Below, piece by piece: positions 54,265 to 62,006 of a stretch of 62,006 nt of DNA (its first letter is position 1; each line of letters starts with the position of its first letter). The stretch lies in assembly GCA_020353195.1 (NCBI GenBank), contig CP070691.1, forward strand, positions 2,649,354 through 2,711,359. Reading direction: 5' to 3'. Both the position numbers and the translations under genes were made by a program. The notes under the pieces were generated by a model. It saw only the letters and a program-made list of their open reading frames with translations, searched no databases and was not told the DNA's origin. The stretch is from Phycisphaerales bacterium. GTDB lineage: Bacteria; Planctomycetota; Phycisphaerae; UBA1845.

Positions 54265-54678
54265 TCAATCCAGCAGAGGTAACGTGACGGCGTGGAAGGT
54301 CGCCGGATCTGGCGGCGCCGATGCAGGGGGCAGTCCGCGGGCCAAACTGGCGAATGGATGCGGCGAGCCGACAGAACGTACAGCACACACCGCTGCGGCA
54401 ACGTCAATCAGCCGCGGCGGCTGCGTAAAGCAGGCAATCTGCACATCGGACGCCTCGCAAACAGAGCACTCGTTGCAGTCATGCTGAACAGGAGCGTCAC
54501 TTTCGGGGCATCGTTGGGACGCGTTCGCCGCAACGTGCTCCGCCCCGCAGGTCCCGTCCGCGCGGTGCTGCGTGTGGGGCGCCTCCTCGAACGCGTGATG
54601 CAGCGCGTGCCCCCCTGCTGACCCGACTTGGAGCAGGGTCAAAGCGCAGACCACGAATGTGCGTGCCAAAGATGACAT
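54265..54678 (-). CDS. Cys/His-rich exported protein at the head of the efflux operon
   Basis: The 137-residue form starts at the ATG at 54678; an in-frame ATG at 54708 is also possible. A hydrophobic signal (TFVVCALTLLQVGSAGG) is followed by an unusual density of metal-type residues: HALHHAF, HTQH, C-x2-EH, and a C-N-E-C-S-V-C-E-A motif. The C-terminal half is Ala/Pro-rich. It precedes the TolC-like gene by 122 bp on the same strand. Small proteins of this kind beside Cus/Czc genes are thought to bind or sense metals in the periplasm; the function here is inference. Confidence 0.6.
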   Translation of the reverse strand: MSSLARTFVVCALTLLQVGSAGGHALHHAFEEAPHTQHRADGTCGAEHVAANASQRCPESDAPVQHDCNECSVCEASDVQIACFTQPPRLIDVAAAVCAVRSVGSPHPFASLARGLPPASAPPDPATFHAVTLPLLD

Positions 54679-54708
54679 CGTCAGGATAGTAGGCAGCTCA
54701 CGCAGCAT

Positions 54709-55446
54709 TGACAAGTCATCACATGTAACCGGAAGGTAACGAGAGGCCTGCGCTGGGGAGCCGGCCATGCGGCCACCCATCTGTCCCGGCACAAAGCGGT
54801 GCCCCCGCTCGCATGCGCCAGACGTCGCGTGACATGGCCTTTCGGGCGGGGGCTCCGTCGGCGGGCCGGTCAGGCGAGCCGGATCGACGTGCCGGAACGC
54901 GCCGTCGTCTGCAGCCGGATTGCCGGTGCCGCTGCGCCCGGCATCCACGGCCTGCGCATCTTGAGGATCTCGACGGTCGCACATGCCGCCGGGTCTAAGG
55001 TGTAAGCTTCGTAATAACAGGTGGTTACGGTCTCTGTGGTTGCGCAGTTCGCAACCTGCAAGTCAGCGAGGCGGCATTCCCACGTTATCAGAACGTCAAT
55101 GTTGCCCGCATCTTGCGCCTGCGCCTGGTAACGCAGCTCAGATCCAACTTCCAACCCAAGCGGCATTGTGCTATACTTAAAAGTACTGGCGGGGCAACTC
55201 GCGAAGCGCGGGCTGACTCGTTTGGGGCGAAAGAAGCACATCGTCCCCAGGGCGTGTGCCACTGTCCAGGATGGGGCTGTCGCCCTGACGATGGACTTGT
55301 GGGATGGGAAGTCACTTCATACCTCGCCGAAGGCCGTGTTTTCTGTGCCGAATTCGGATGCGCGCTTGTCCAGAGAGTAACGTCGTACCGCCGCAGCTCG
55401 CGGCCGGGGACCCTGCGCGCCATTTGCCAGTCTGGAGAACAATACC
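54709..55446. other. Intergenic region between the efflux operon and the RHS gene
   Basis: About 740 bp, with lower codon bias than the neighbouring genes. A minus-strand frame (54870-55262) and a plus-strand frame (55168-55380) are open but have no family, no good ribosome-binding site and unbiased third positions. A possible -10 box TATACT lies at 55172-55177. GGAG at 55433 is the ribosome-binding site of the RHS gene. Confidence 0.45.
55172..55177 (+). promoter_or_regulatory. Possible -10 box of the RHS gene
   Basis: TATACT matches the sigma-70 -10 consensus in five of six bases, in a locally AT-rich patch (TGTGCTATACTTAAAAGT). No good -35 box is found at 17 bp. It would give a leader of about 265 bases. 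Confidence 0.25.
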
Positions 55447-58400
55447 ATGTCTCGACACTTTCGTTCGTACGCCTTGATCGCCGTATCCGTCGCCGCAGCC
55501 GCGCACGCGGTCGACGCCCAGGAGCCCGGAAGCGCATCCTGTCCGCCCGCGAGCCCGAACTGTATCCTCTGCCCCCTCGAGGAGGATTCCACGACCACGG
55601 ACAACGACAGCACGCCGAGCCCGCCCACGGGCGACACGGTCCGCCCGGGCCCGACGCGAGACGGGGCGACGAACTCCGTGTACACCTTCGCCGGCGAGCA
55701 CTATGCTTCCGTCATCGACCTGCGGATCCCCGGACGCGGCCTTGACTTCGTCTGGGCCCGGAAGTACCGATCTCAGCTCACACCCTTTTCGGCGATCGGC
55801 AACGGGTGGGACTTCTCCTACAACGTCTATCTCGAGCCGCTCGGCATGGACCTCGTGCTGCACGACGGCAATACCCGTGCCGACACGTATTACTTCAACG
55901 GGATCGACGCCTGGACCTGTGAGGAGTTCTTCCAGGAGATCCATCAGAATCCGGATCTGTCCTACACGATGGTATTCCCCAACCGGGGCGAGTGGAACTT
56001 CTTCCCCTTCGACGGCTCTCCATGGGAAGGGAAGATCGCCAGCATCGCCGATCGCAACGGCAACGAACTCACACTGGCATATGACATCACTGGGCGCCTC
56101 GAGACCATCTGGGACACGATGGACCGGCCGATCAACATCACCTACAACCCCGACGGCTTCATCGAGACGGTCACGGATTTCACCGGGCGGAGTGTGACGT
56201 ACGATTACTACGACGTCGGGAACCCGGACGGCTCGTTCGGCGATCTCAAGTCGGTGACCACTCCACCCGTGCTCGGCACACCGCACGGCAACGACTTCCC
56301 CGGCGGCAAGACGACAACATACACCTACACGACCGGCTTTGTGCTGCCGGAGCTGAACCACGATCTGCTGACGATCACCGATCCCAAGGGCCACACGTAC
56401 CTGCAAAACGTCTACGCCCACACGCTGGAACCGACCGACCCGCGCTATACGGAGAATCCGGCCGACCTCAATTTCGACCGCCTTGTCCGGCAGGTCTGGG
56501 GTGATCCCGGGGACATCATCGATCTCGTCTATGTGGAACTGGTCCCCCTACCCGAGAACAACTTCTCCGTGATGAAGACCATCATCAACGATCGCGTCGG
56601 CAACGTGGAAGAGCAATTCCACGATGCCGGGAATCGCCGGGTGATGCAACTCGACTACACCGGTCGGGCTCCTGACCCGACCGCGCCGACCACCGAAGTG
56701 GACAATCGGCCCACCGGCCAACTCCGCCCTGGCGATCCGGCCGTGTTCGAGACCCGCTCAGAGTTCAACCCGGACTCGCTTGTCACCCGCATCATCCATC
56801 CCAACGGCAATGAGGAGACATTCCTCTACGATTCGTTCAATCCCGATCGCCGCGCGCAGCGCAACCTGCTGGAACACTGCCGCCTGCCCGGGCCGCTCGG
56901 CGGCGACCAGCTGACCATCTGCGAGTACTTCGACTACGAATCCGGCTTCGGCGGCTGCTGCAGCACCAACTTCGTTGCGCTGTGGACCGACGGCCGTGGG
57001 AACGTAACCTCGAACGGGTTCGATGGAAACGGGAATCGCATTTCCAGACGACAATTGGATACCGACGTTCTGGATGAATGGGAATACAACGAATTCGGGC
57101 AGATGACGGCGCATATACTCCCGGACAACGGCAGCGGGCATCGTCGGCGCGACGAGTACGCCTACTACGACGCCGGCCCGCAGACGGGGTACCTGTATCA
57201 GACGGTCATGGACGTCGGCGGTTTCACCCTCACCAAGACGTATGAGAACGACGATGTCGGGAACGTGACCCGAATCGTCGACGCCCGCGGCAACGATGAG
57301 CTCTACGAATACAACGCGCTGGACCAGGTCGTTCGCAGCCAATCGCGCGTGGTCGACCTGTTCTCCGGTCCGACCCGCTACGAGCGCCTGACCTACTACG
57401 ACGCCAACGACAACATCGTCCGCTTCGACATGCAGAACGTGGATGATCAGGGTGTCGCACAGCCGAATACGCACTACTCGACGATCTACGAGTACGAGAG
57501 TCTGAACCAGCTGACACGCGTGTGCCGCGAGAAAGTGGAAGTGGACCTTGTCCCGACAGACCTGGACTGCGGCGCCTTCCCGCTCGGGACGGCTGTCACC
57601 ACCGAGTACGATTACGACGGCAATCGCAACCGCACGCTGGTTCGCCACGGTGAAGCGGTCAACGGTAACGATCCCGACAACGTGGTTCAGACGCTCTACG
57701 ACGAGCGCGATCTGTCCTTCCAGGTGATCCGCGCTCCGGGCTCGCCCGATCAGTCCTCCACCCAACACGACTATGACGGCAACGGCAATCGAATCCGAAC
57801 CAGCCAGGGACTCGAAGACACGCCACGCATCACGGAGGATCTGTTCGACGGCTACAACCGGCTCACGACGTCCACCGACGCACTCGGCAACGTGTCAACC
57901 TATCATTACGACGGAAACAGTAACCTCGTTTCCAGCCAGCTGGACGGCGAACTCGTCGACCTTCCGGGCAGCGGCGGCAACGTCATGCTCTCACAGACGA
58001 ACTACACCTACGACGGGCTGGACCGCCGGATCGAGACGAGCGTCGCCTTCTTCGACCCGGTGACGCAGACCCCCATCGGCGACGGACTGTCCGTGACCCA
58101 GACTCTTTACAGCGACAACTCGCAGGTTCTCCGTGTGACGGATGACAACGGCCACGAGGCTGAAACGACGTACGATACGGCCAACCGCCGCAGTGTCGTC
58201 ACCGACGATATCGGAAACACCGTCACATACGACTACGATCCCAACTCCAATGTCTCGATGATGACCGAGACCGAGAAATCCGACCTCGGCGAGCCCGACG
58301 AGATCTACTACACCAACTACACGTACGACGGGCTCGATCGCCGAATCCGGACCGAGAACAACATCGGCACCACCCGAAGCTCCGGCTACGACTCACGCGA

Positions 58401-61400
58401 CAACCGCACTTTGACCATTGACGGGTCTTCGTACGAGAACCGCTATACCTATGATGGCCTCGATCGGCGACTCGAGTACATCTGCGACATGGATGGCGAC
58501 GGCGCAGACGGTGACGGGGATGACGTCATCACCGAGCAGGTCTGGGACGACTCCTCACGTCTGATCGCCGAGATCGACGACAACGGCAACAGCACCAACT
58601 ACGAATACGACGGCCTGTTCCGGCTGATCCGGGACGTCCTTGCTGACGGGACCGCGCGCGAGCAGAGCTATGACGTCCACGACAACGCAATCACCGTGAC
58701 CGATCCCAACGGCACCGTTGCCACGCAGACGTACGACCTGCTCGACCGCATCCAGACCAGGTCAATCGCGCCCGCGCCCGGCGTTGCCGGCGTCACGAAC
58801 GTGACCTGGGAGTACGACGGCATGTCCCGGCTCGTTTCGGTGGTGAACGACACCTCGATGGTGCAGCGGACGTACGATTCCCTCTCGAATGTCACCGGCG
58901 AAACGCTCAATGGTCAGTCCACCGTGCATACCTACGACGGCGTGGACAACAAACTCTCGAGCAGTTACCCCGGCGGGCGGCAGACGACCTTCACATACGA
59001 TGCGCTGAATCGCAAGAAGACCGTCGCCGACGGCGCCGGCCCGATCGCCTCATACGACTATGTCGGGCCGGACCGTGTCGAACAACGCGACTACGGAAAT
59101 GGCACGCGGGCCGCCTACGAGTATGACGGCATTCTCCCGAACCCGCCGGACGACTATGGCGTCAAACAGATTACGAGGATCACCCATTCGGTGATCGGCA
59201 CCGGCGCCATCATCGATGACCGCACCTACACCTGGGACCCGGAACTCAACATGACGCAGCGCGTTGACCGGCGACCGCATCGCAGGGACCTCGCCCACGA
59301 CTATGAGTACGATCCGCTCAACCGCCTGATTCACACCACCGTGAGCGATGCCGGCGGCTGGGTCCATCGGGACACGGTCTACGGCCTGGACGGCGCAGGC
59401 AACCGGACGACCGTCACCGGAGGCGAAGACGCCGGTATCTACACCCGCGACGGCTTGCTCCCCGAGCCGGCCGATCATCAACTCAATCAGTACACGACCA
59501 CACCGGCCGGCCGCCGCGTGTACGACGCCAACGGCAACCTGATCGGCATCGCCGCCCCCGGAGACTGCAACGGAGATGGCCTCGTCGATCTCGCCGACTA
59601 CGGCGGCCCCGAGGGGTTCGCGGCCTGTCTCACCGGTCCCGAGATACCCACCGACGGCGCCTGCAGCTGCTACGATATGGACGACAGCGGGCATGTCGAC
59701 CTGGGCGATTTCGCTCTTCTTCAACAGTATATCACCCCCATCCCCGAAGCGTCCGGTGAAACCATGGTCTACGACTATCGCAACCGGATGATCGAATATA
59801 CCGATTGGTCGACCGGTTACGTCTCCACGTACACTTACGACGGGCTCGACCGCCGCATCGAGACCACGCGCAACGTCACCGGTACACCGGAAACCACGCA
59901 CTTCTTCTACGATGACTGGCAGGTCATCGAAGAACAGGACGGCGTTGGCGCTACAGTCGGCACATACGTGTACGGAAACAACATCGACGAAGTGCTGACG
60001 ATGCAACGGGGCGGCCACGATTACTACTATCACGGCGACCCCCTCCACAACGTCATGGCCCTGACGGATGCAACCGGTGAGGTCGTGGAGACGTACGAGT
60101 ATGGCGACTACGGCGCCCCCGGCATCGCCGTCAAGACTCAGACTCCGGACCTCGACGAACTGTACGACTCCGACCCGGACCCCAACCCGTCCGCGACCGT
60201 CCAGTTGATCGCCGACGACTTCGCGCTCGAACAGGCGACCGCCCTTACGGGCCTGCGGTGGTGGGGAGGATACGCCTACGACGTGGGAGCGCCCGACACC
60301 GATGCGTTCACCATTCGGATCTTCGACGACGACGGTGGCGTCCCGGGGACGGTGCTGCACGAGCAGAGCGTGGGCGACGACGTGTCCCGAATCCCCACCG
60401 AGCGGCTGATCACATCCGTCGACGGGGATGTTCCCGAGTTCGAGTACGAAGCCGCGCTGGCGCCCTTCCTGGCGGGCGGTCTTGCCGAGTTGCTCTGGCT
60501 CGAAGTCGACAATGACACGACGGGACATCCCACCACCTGGGGGTGGGAGTCCAGCAGCGACGGCAACGGCAATCTGGCCTGGAGCCACAACGGCGGGCCG
60601 TGGGGCAACTACCCGAGCGATACCGCGTTCGAGATCCTGGCGAGTTCGTCGGCCGTCGGCAACCCTTACTTGTTCAACGGTCGACGCTACGACGGCGAGA
60701 GCGGCTTCTACTACTATCGAACGCGTTATCTCGACCCGCCGTCCGGCCGATTCACGTCGCGCGACCCGATGGGCATCTGGGGCGACTCCGCCAACCTCGG
60801 CGCTGCCCAGACCTATGTCGGCAACAATCCGTGGACGAACGTCGACCCGCACGGCGAGATCACCGTCAAGAACCACTCCTTCCAGGCGTTGACGTGCGGT
60901 GGCTTCGACGTGAAGTGGATCTTCTCGCTCGACAAGCCCGCCCCCTGTGACGGCTACATCGTGCAGCAGGTCGACTACAAGAATTTCATCGCCCCGTGCA
61001 ACGCCAAGGGGAAGCCCGACTCGAAGACCTACTGGGAGTCCTGGTGGGTCACGAAAGGCAGTAAGAACGAGCATCTCCACGCCCAGTTCCAGTGGACGGA
61101 CAACGCGTACGAGCCATCGCATCCGGAAACCTGCGGCGAGGTCAAGCAGACCGGCAAGATCAAGTTCTTCTGCCTGGCGACCACGGGGGACTTGGGGCGC
61201 GACGGAAAGAAACCCGCCAAACCCAACGGCGGCTGGGGGCCCGGTGCCGAACCCATGTCCGGCGCGTTGCCGTCCACCAGCAAGAAGCCGAAATGGTGGG
61301 ACAAGCCGTCGGCCAACGGCGAGAAGGACGCCTCGCGCGTGGCGGGCTCGATGTGGGATTGCTGCGACCCCGGCCGGTTCAATGCGGTCTACGCCTCCCC

Positions 61401-61404
61401 GTAG
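55447..61404 (+). CDS. Giant RHS/YD-repeat protein with inserted dockerin-like and beta-sandwich domains
   Basis: The protein has 1985 residues and a signal peptide (RSYALIAVSVAAAAHAVDA). GGAG precedes the ATG. From about residue 95 to 1370 it is a long series of YD repeats (YDxxGN..., YTYDGLDRRIE, ENNIGTTRSSGYDSR), which form an RHS/teneurin-type shell. At 1371-1437 a dockerin-like pair of calcium loops is inserted between two YD repeats. At about 1562-1737 a beta-sandwich domain (VQLIADDFALEQATALTGLRW...) is inserted ahead of the conserved core end (NPYLFNGRRYDGESGFYYYRTRYLDP, split here as NPYLFNGRR and YYYRTRY; RFTSRDPMG). The remaining ~185 residues form a Cys-containing C-terminal domain with no recognised toxin motif. 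RHS proteins often enclose or release their C terminus; here it is not assigned. Confidence 0.9.
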   Translation: MSRHFRSYALIAVSVAAAAHAVDAQEPGSASCPPASPNCILCPLEEDSTTTDNDSTPSPPTGDTVRPGPTRDGATNSVYTFAGEHYASVIDLRIPGRGLDFVWARKYRSQLTPFSAIGNGWDFSYNVYLEPLGMDLVLHDGNTRADTYYFNGIDAWTCEEFFQEIHQNPDLSYTMVFPNRGEWNFFPFDGSPWEGKIASIADRNGNELTLAYDITGRLETIWDTMDRPINITYNPDGFIETVTDFTGRSVTYDYYDVGNPDGSFGDLKSVTTPPVLGTPHGNDFPGGKTTTYTYTTGFVLPELNHDLLTITDPKGHTYLQNVYAHTLEPTDPRYTENPADLNFDRLVRQVWGDPGDIIDLVYVELVPLPENNFSVMKTIINDRVGNVEEQFHDAGNRRVMQLDYTGRAPDPTAPTTEVDNRPTGQLRPGDPAVFETRSEFNPDSLVTRIIHPNGNEETFLYDSFNPDRRAQRNLLEHCRLPGPLGGDQLTICEYFDYESGFGGCCSTNFVALWTDGRGNVTSNGFDGNGNRISRRQLDTDVLDEWEYNEFGQMTAHILPDNGSGHRRRDEYAYYDAGPQTGYLYQTVMDVGGFTLTKTYENDDVGNVTRIVDARGNDELYEYNALDQVVRSQSRVVDLFSGPTRYERLTYYDANDNIVRFDMQNVDDQGVAQPNTHYSTIYEYESLNQLTRVCREKVEVDLVPTDLDCGAFPLGTAVTTEYDYDGNRNRTLVRHGEAVNGNDPDNVVQTLYDERDLSFQVIRAPGSPDQSSTQHDYDGNGNRIRTSQGLEDTPRITEDLFDGYNRLTTSTDALGNVSTYHYDGNSNLVSSQLDGELVDLPGSGGNVMLSQTNYTYDGLDRRIETSVAFFDPVTQTPIGDGLSVTQTLYSDNSQVLRVTDDNGHEAETTYDTANRRSVVTDDIGNTVTYDYDPNSNVSMMTETEKSDLGEPDEIYYTNYTYDGLDRRIRTENNIGTTRSSGYDSRDNRTLTIDGSSYENRYTYDGLDRRLEYICDMDGDGADGDGDDVITEQVWDDSSRLIAEIDDNGNSTNYEYDGLFRLIRDVLADGTAREQSYDVHDNAITVTDPNGTVATQTYDLLDRIQTRSIAPAPGVAGVTNVTWEYDGMSRLVSVVNDTSMVQRTYDSLSNVTGETLNGQSTVHTYDGVDNKLSSSYPGGRQTTFTYDALNRKKTVADGAGPIASYDYVGPDRVEQRDYGNGTRAAYEYDGILPNPPDDYGVKQITRITHSVIGTGAIIDDRTYTWDPELNMTQRVDRRPHRRDLAHDYEYDPLNRLIHTTVSDAGGWVHRDTVYGLDGAGNRTTVTGGEDAGIYTRDGLLPEPADHQLNQYTTTPAGRRVYDANGNLIGIAAPGDCNGDGLVDLADYGGPEGFAACLTGPEIPTDGACSCYDMDDSGHVDLGDFALLQQYITPIPEASGETMVYDYRNRMIEYTDWSTGYVSTYTYDGLDRRIETTRNVTGTPETTHFFYDDWQVIEEQDGVGATVGTYVYGNNIDEVLTMQRGGHDYYYHGDPLHNVMALTDATGEVVETYEYGDYGAPGIAVKTQTPDLDELYDSDPDPNPSATVQLIADDFALEQATALTGLRWWGGYAYDVGAPDTDAFTIRIFDDDGGVPGTVLHEQSVGDDVSRIPTERLITSVDGDVPEFEYEAALAPFLAGGLAELLWLEVDNDTTGHPTTWGWESSSDGNGNLAWSHNGGPWGNYPSDTAFEILASSSAVGNPYLFNGRRYDGESGFYYYRTRYLDPPSGRFTSRDPMGIWGDSANLGAAQTYVGNNPWTNVDPHGEITVKNHSFQALTCGGFDVKWIFSLDKPAPCDGYIVQQVDYKNFIAPCNAKGKPDSKTYWESWWVTKGSKNEHLHAQFQWTDNAYEPSHPETCGEVKQTGKIKFFCLATTGDLGRDGKKPAKPNGGWGPGAEPMSGALPSTSKKPKWWDKPSANGEKDASRVAGSMWDCCDPGRFNAVYASP

Positions 61405-61540
61405 GCGCCTGGACGGCCAGCGAGGTTGACAATTCGCCCGGATAGGCCCGGTTGTGCCCGATCGGACCCGGCGGTGGGACGTCCAAGGAAGGAAGCCCCG
61501 CGGCAGAAGGCGAAAGGCCCTCAAAGAAGGCACAGGAATC

Positions 61541-61556
61541 AGTGACAGTCACCAAT
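61541..61556. repeat. Degenerate copy of the short AGTRACWGTCA motif
   Basis: AGTGACAGTCACCAAT matches the two longer direct repeats downstream in 12 of 16 positions and itself contains the palindrome GTGACAGTCAC. Confidence 0.5.
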
Positions 61557-61569
61557 CGAGCGCAGAAAT

Positions 61570-61590
61570 TAGTAACTGTCATGAATTAAT
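61570..61590. repeat. Direct repeat, left copy (21 bp)
   Basis: This 21-bp segment (TAGTAACTGTC, then ATGAATTAAT) is repeated at 61741-61761 with one mismatch. The two copies flank the transposase remnant. Confidence 0.7.
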
Positions 61591-61720
61591 GGAATGTCAG
61601 TTCACGGGCGTCAAGGAGTTCGTCATCCGGAACTCTCACTATGGCGATCACAAGGAACAGGCGGATGCGTTGAAGCGGTACGCCGACTACCGCAACCGCC
61701 ACGCGAAGAAAAACCGCTAA
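61589..61720 (+). pseudogene. Transposase C-terminal remnant, IS630-like
   Basis: The last 44 codons of the frame read MECQFTGVKEFVIRNSHYGD, then HKEQADALKRYADYRNRHAKK. This fits the end of IS630-family transposases, where an I-E-C/E-x-F motif is followed by an x-Y-x-x-H-K-E-Q and an Y-x-x-W/Y-R-N-x-H pattern. No DDE catalytic core is present upstream; the frame before 61580 is random-looking. It is a decayed fragment. Confidence 0.55.
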
Positions 61721-61740
61721 CACGTTGCTGGAAACGGCAC

Positions 61741-61761
61741 TAGTAACTCTCATGAATTAAT
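61741..61761. repeat. Direct repeat, right copy (21 bp)
   Basis: Partner of 61570-61590, 20 of 21 bases identical. Together with the left copy it brackets 150 bp that contain the transposase remnant. Confidence 0.7.
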
Positions 61762-61862
61762 TCTGTATTGCAGTGTCTATCGGGCCAGAACGCCTCGATC
61801 TTGCCGTCAAGGCCAATCGCGCAGGCCACTGGGTCGGACACGCTCCCTCCCGAGTCCTACTT

Positions 61863-62006
61863 TCAGGGCTTTCGAAAGAGGTACATAGCCCAGCCCAGAC
61901 AGTTGCGGCCCCAGCGGAGATAGGCGTCGCGATTCCTGTGGGTGGTGCGGAGCAGAGCCTTCACGTCGGGATCGTCTGGATGGTCGGCTGCATATCGCTC
62001 CGCAGC
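61863..62006 (-). CDS. C-terminal end of an unknown gene running off the window
   Basis: On the minus strand 47 codons enter from the right edge and end at TGA (61863-61865). The translation (DDPDVKALLRTTHRNRDAYL, then RWGRNCLGWAMYLFRKP) looks like a real protein end. Codon bias matches other genes. No family could be named from this fragment. Confidence 0.5.
   Translation of the reverse strand, partial: AAERYAADHPDDPDVKALLRTTHRNRDAYLRWGRNCLGWAMYLFRKP

Noticed and set aside
54870..55262. Open minus-strand frame of 130 codons
   Set aside because: Third codon positions are not GC-biased as in the other genes, there is no good ribosome-binding site and no family motif; it probably reflects lower GC in this intergenic region.
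55168..55380. Open plus-strand frame of 70 codons before the RHS gene
   Set aside because: It overlaps a possible -10 box, starts without a ribosome-binding site and shows no recognisable domain.
1..62006. CRISPR arrays, tRNA and rRNA genes
   Set aside because: No regularly spaced identical repeats, no tRNA T-arm pattern in a plausible cloverleaf and no rRNA-like stretch were found by eye; a tRNAscan and CRISPR search could confirm the absence.

Overview
The window is GC-rich bacterial DNA that most likely comes from a planctomycete, perhaps of the Phycisphaerae type. The evidence is a set of large secreted mosaic proteins built from dockerin-like calcium loops, 'DCNGNGIPDE' repeats, 'KPGSCPNSFNRKS' C-terminal modules, YWTD propellers and RHS shells, together with the planctomycete-type VWA/BatA genes. 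No rRNA, tRNA or CRISPR array was seen. The lineage is inferred from protein style, not from a marker gene.

Layout. (1) 1-9335 (+): three giant surface or secreted mosaic proteins; the first is cut by the left edge, and the first and third share a duplicated C-terminal module. (2) 9917-13948 (+): a BatA-like gene that has lost its N-terminal VWA part, followed by a double-VWA membrane protein. (3) 14594-27816: a Wood-Ljungdahl carbonyl-branch island. It holds cooC, a convergent AraC-family regulator with a PocR-like domain, and then an operon of core MetE-type methyltransferase, second cooC, cooS, an in-frame acsB-acsD fusion, acsC, the RACo-type activator acsV and a small zinc-ribbon protein. 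(4) 28415-38264: transport and stress genes (DUF389/TIGR00341 membrane protein, Na+/Ca2+ exchanger, CorA, MscK-like channel, Lon-like protease). (5) 38389-42987 (-): a sulfane-sulfur cassette (MBL-fold persulfide dioxygenase-like protein with rhodanese domains, two YeeE/YedE transporter halves, one of them fused to three rhodanese domains). (6) 43491-46015 (-): universal stress protein and MFS permease. (7) 46419-47579 (+): Tat-exported DUF362 protein. (8) 54678-47815 (-): a heavy-metal tripartite RND efflux operon with a Cys/His-rich leader gene and a coupled small gene at its end. (9) 55447-61404 (+): a 1985-residue RHS/YD-repeat protein carrying two foreign insertions. It is followed by a transposase remnant, short repeats and a partial gene at the right edge.

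The most remarkable part is region 3. The acetyl-CoA synthase subunit is fused in frame to the small subunit of the corrinoid iron-sulfur protein, all A-cluster ligands are kept, and no AcsE methyltransferase is present. The first gene of the operon is a core methionine-synthase-like enzyme with its zinc ligands. This suggests that methyl groups on the corrinoid protein can be drawn both into acetyl-CoA and into methionine. The CODH, ACS, CFeSP, activator and nickel-insertion proteins would work as one unit; the methyl branch and any AcsE would have to be elsewhere in the genome.
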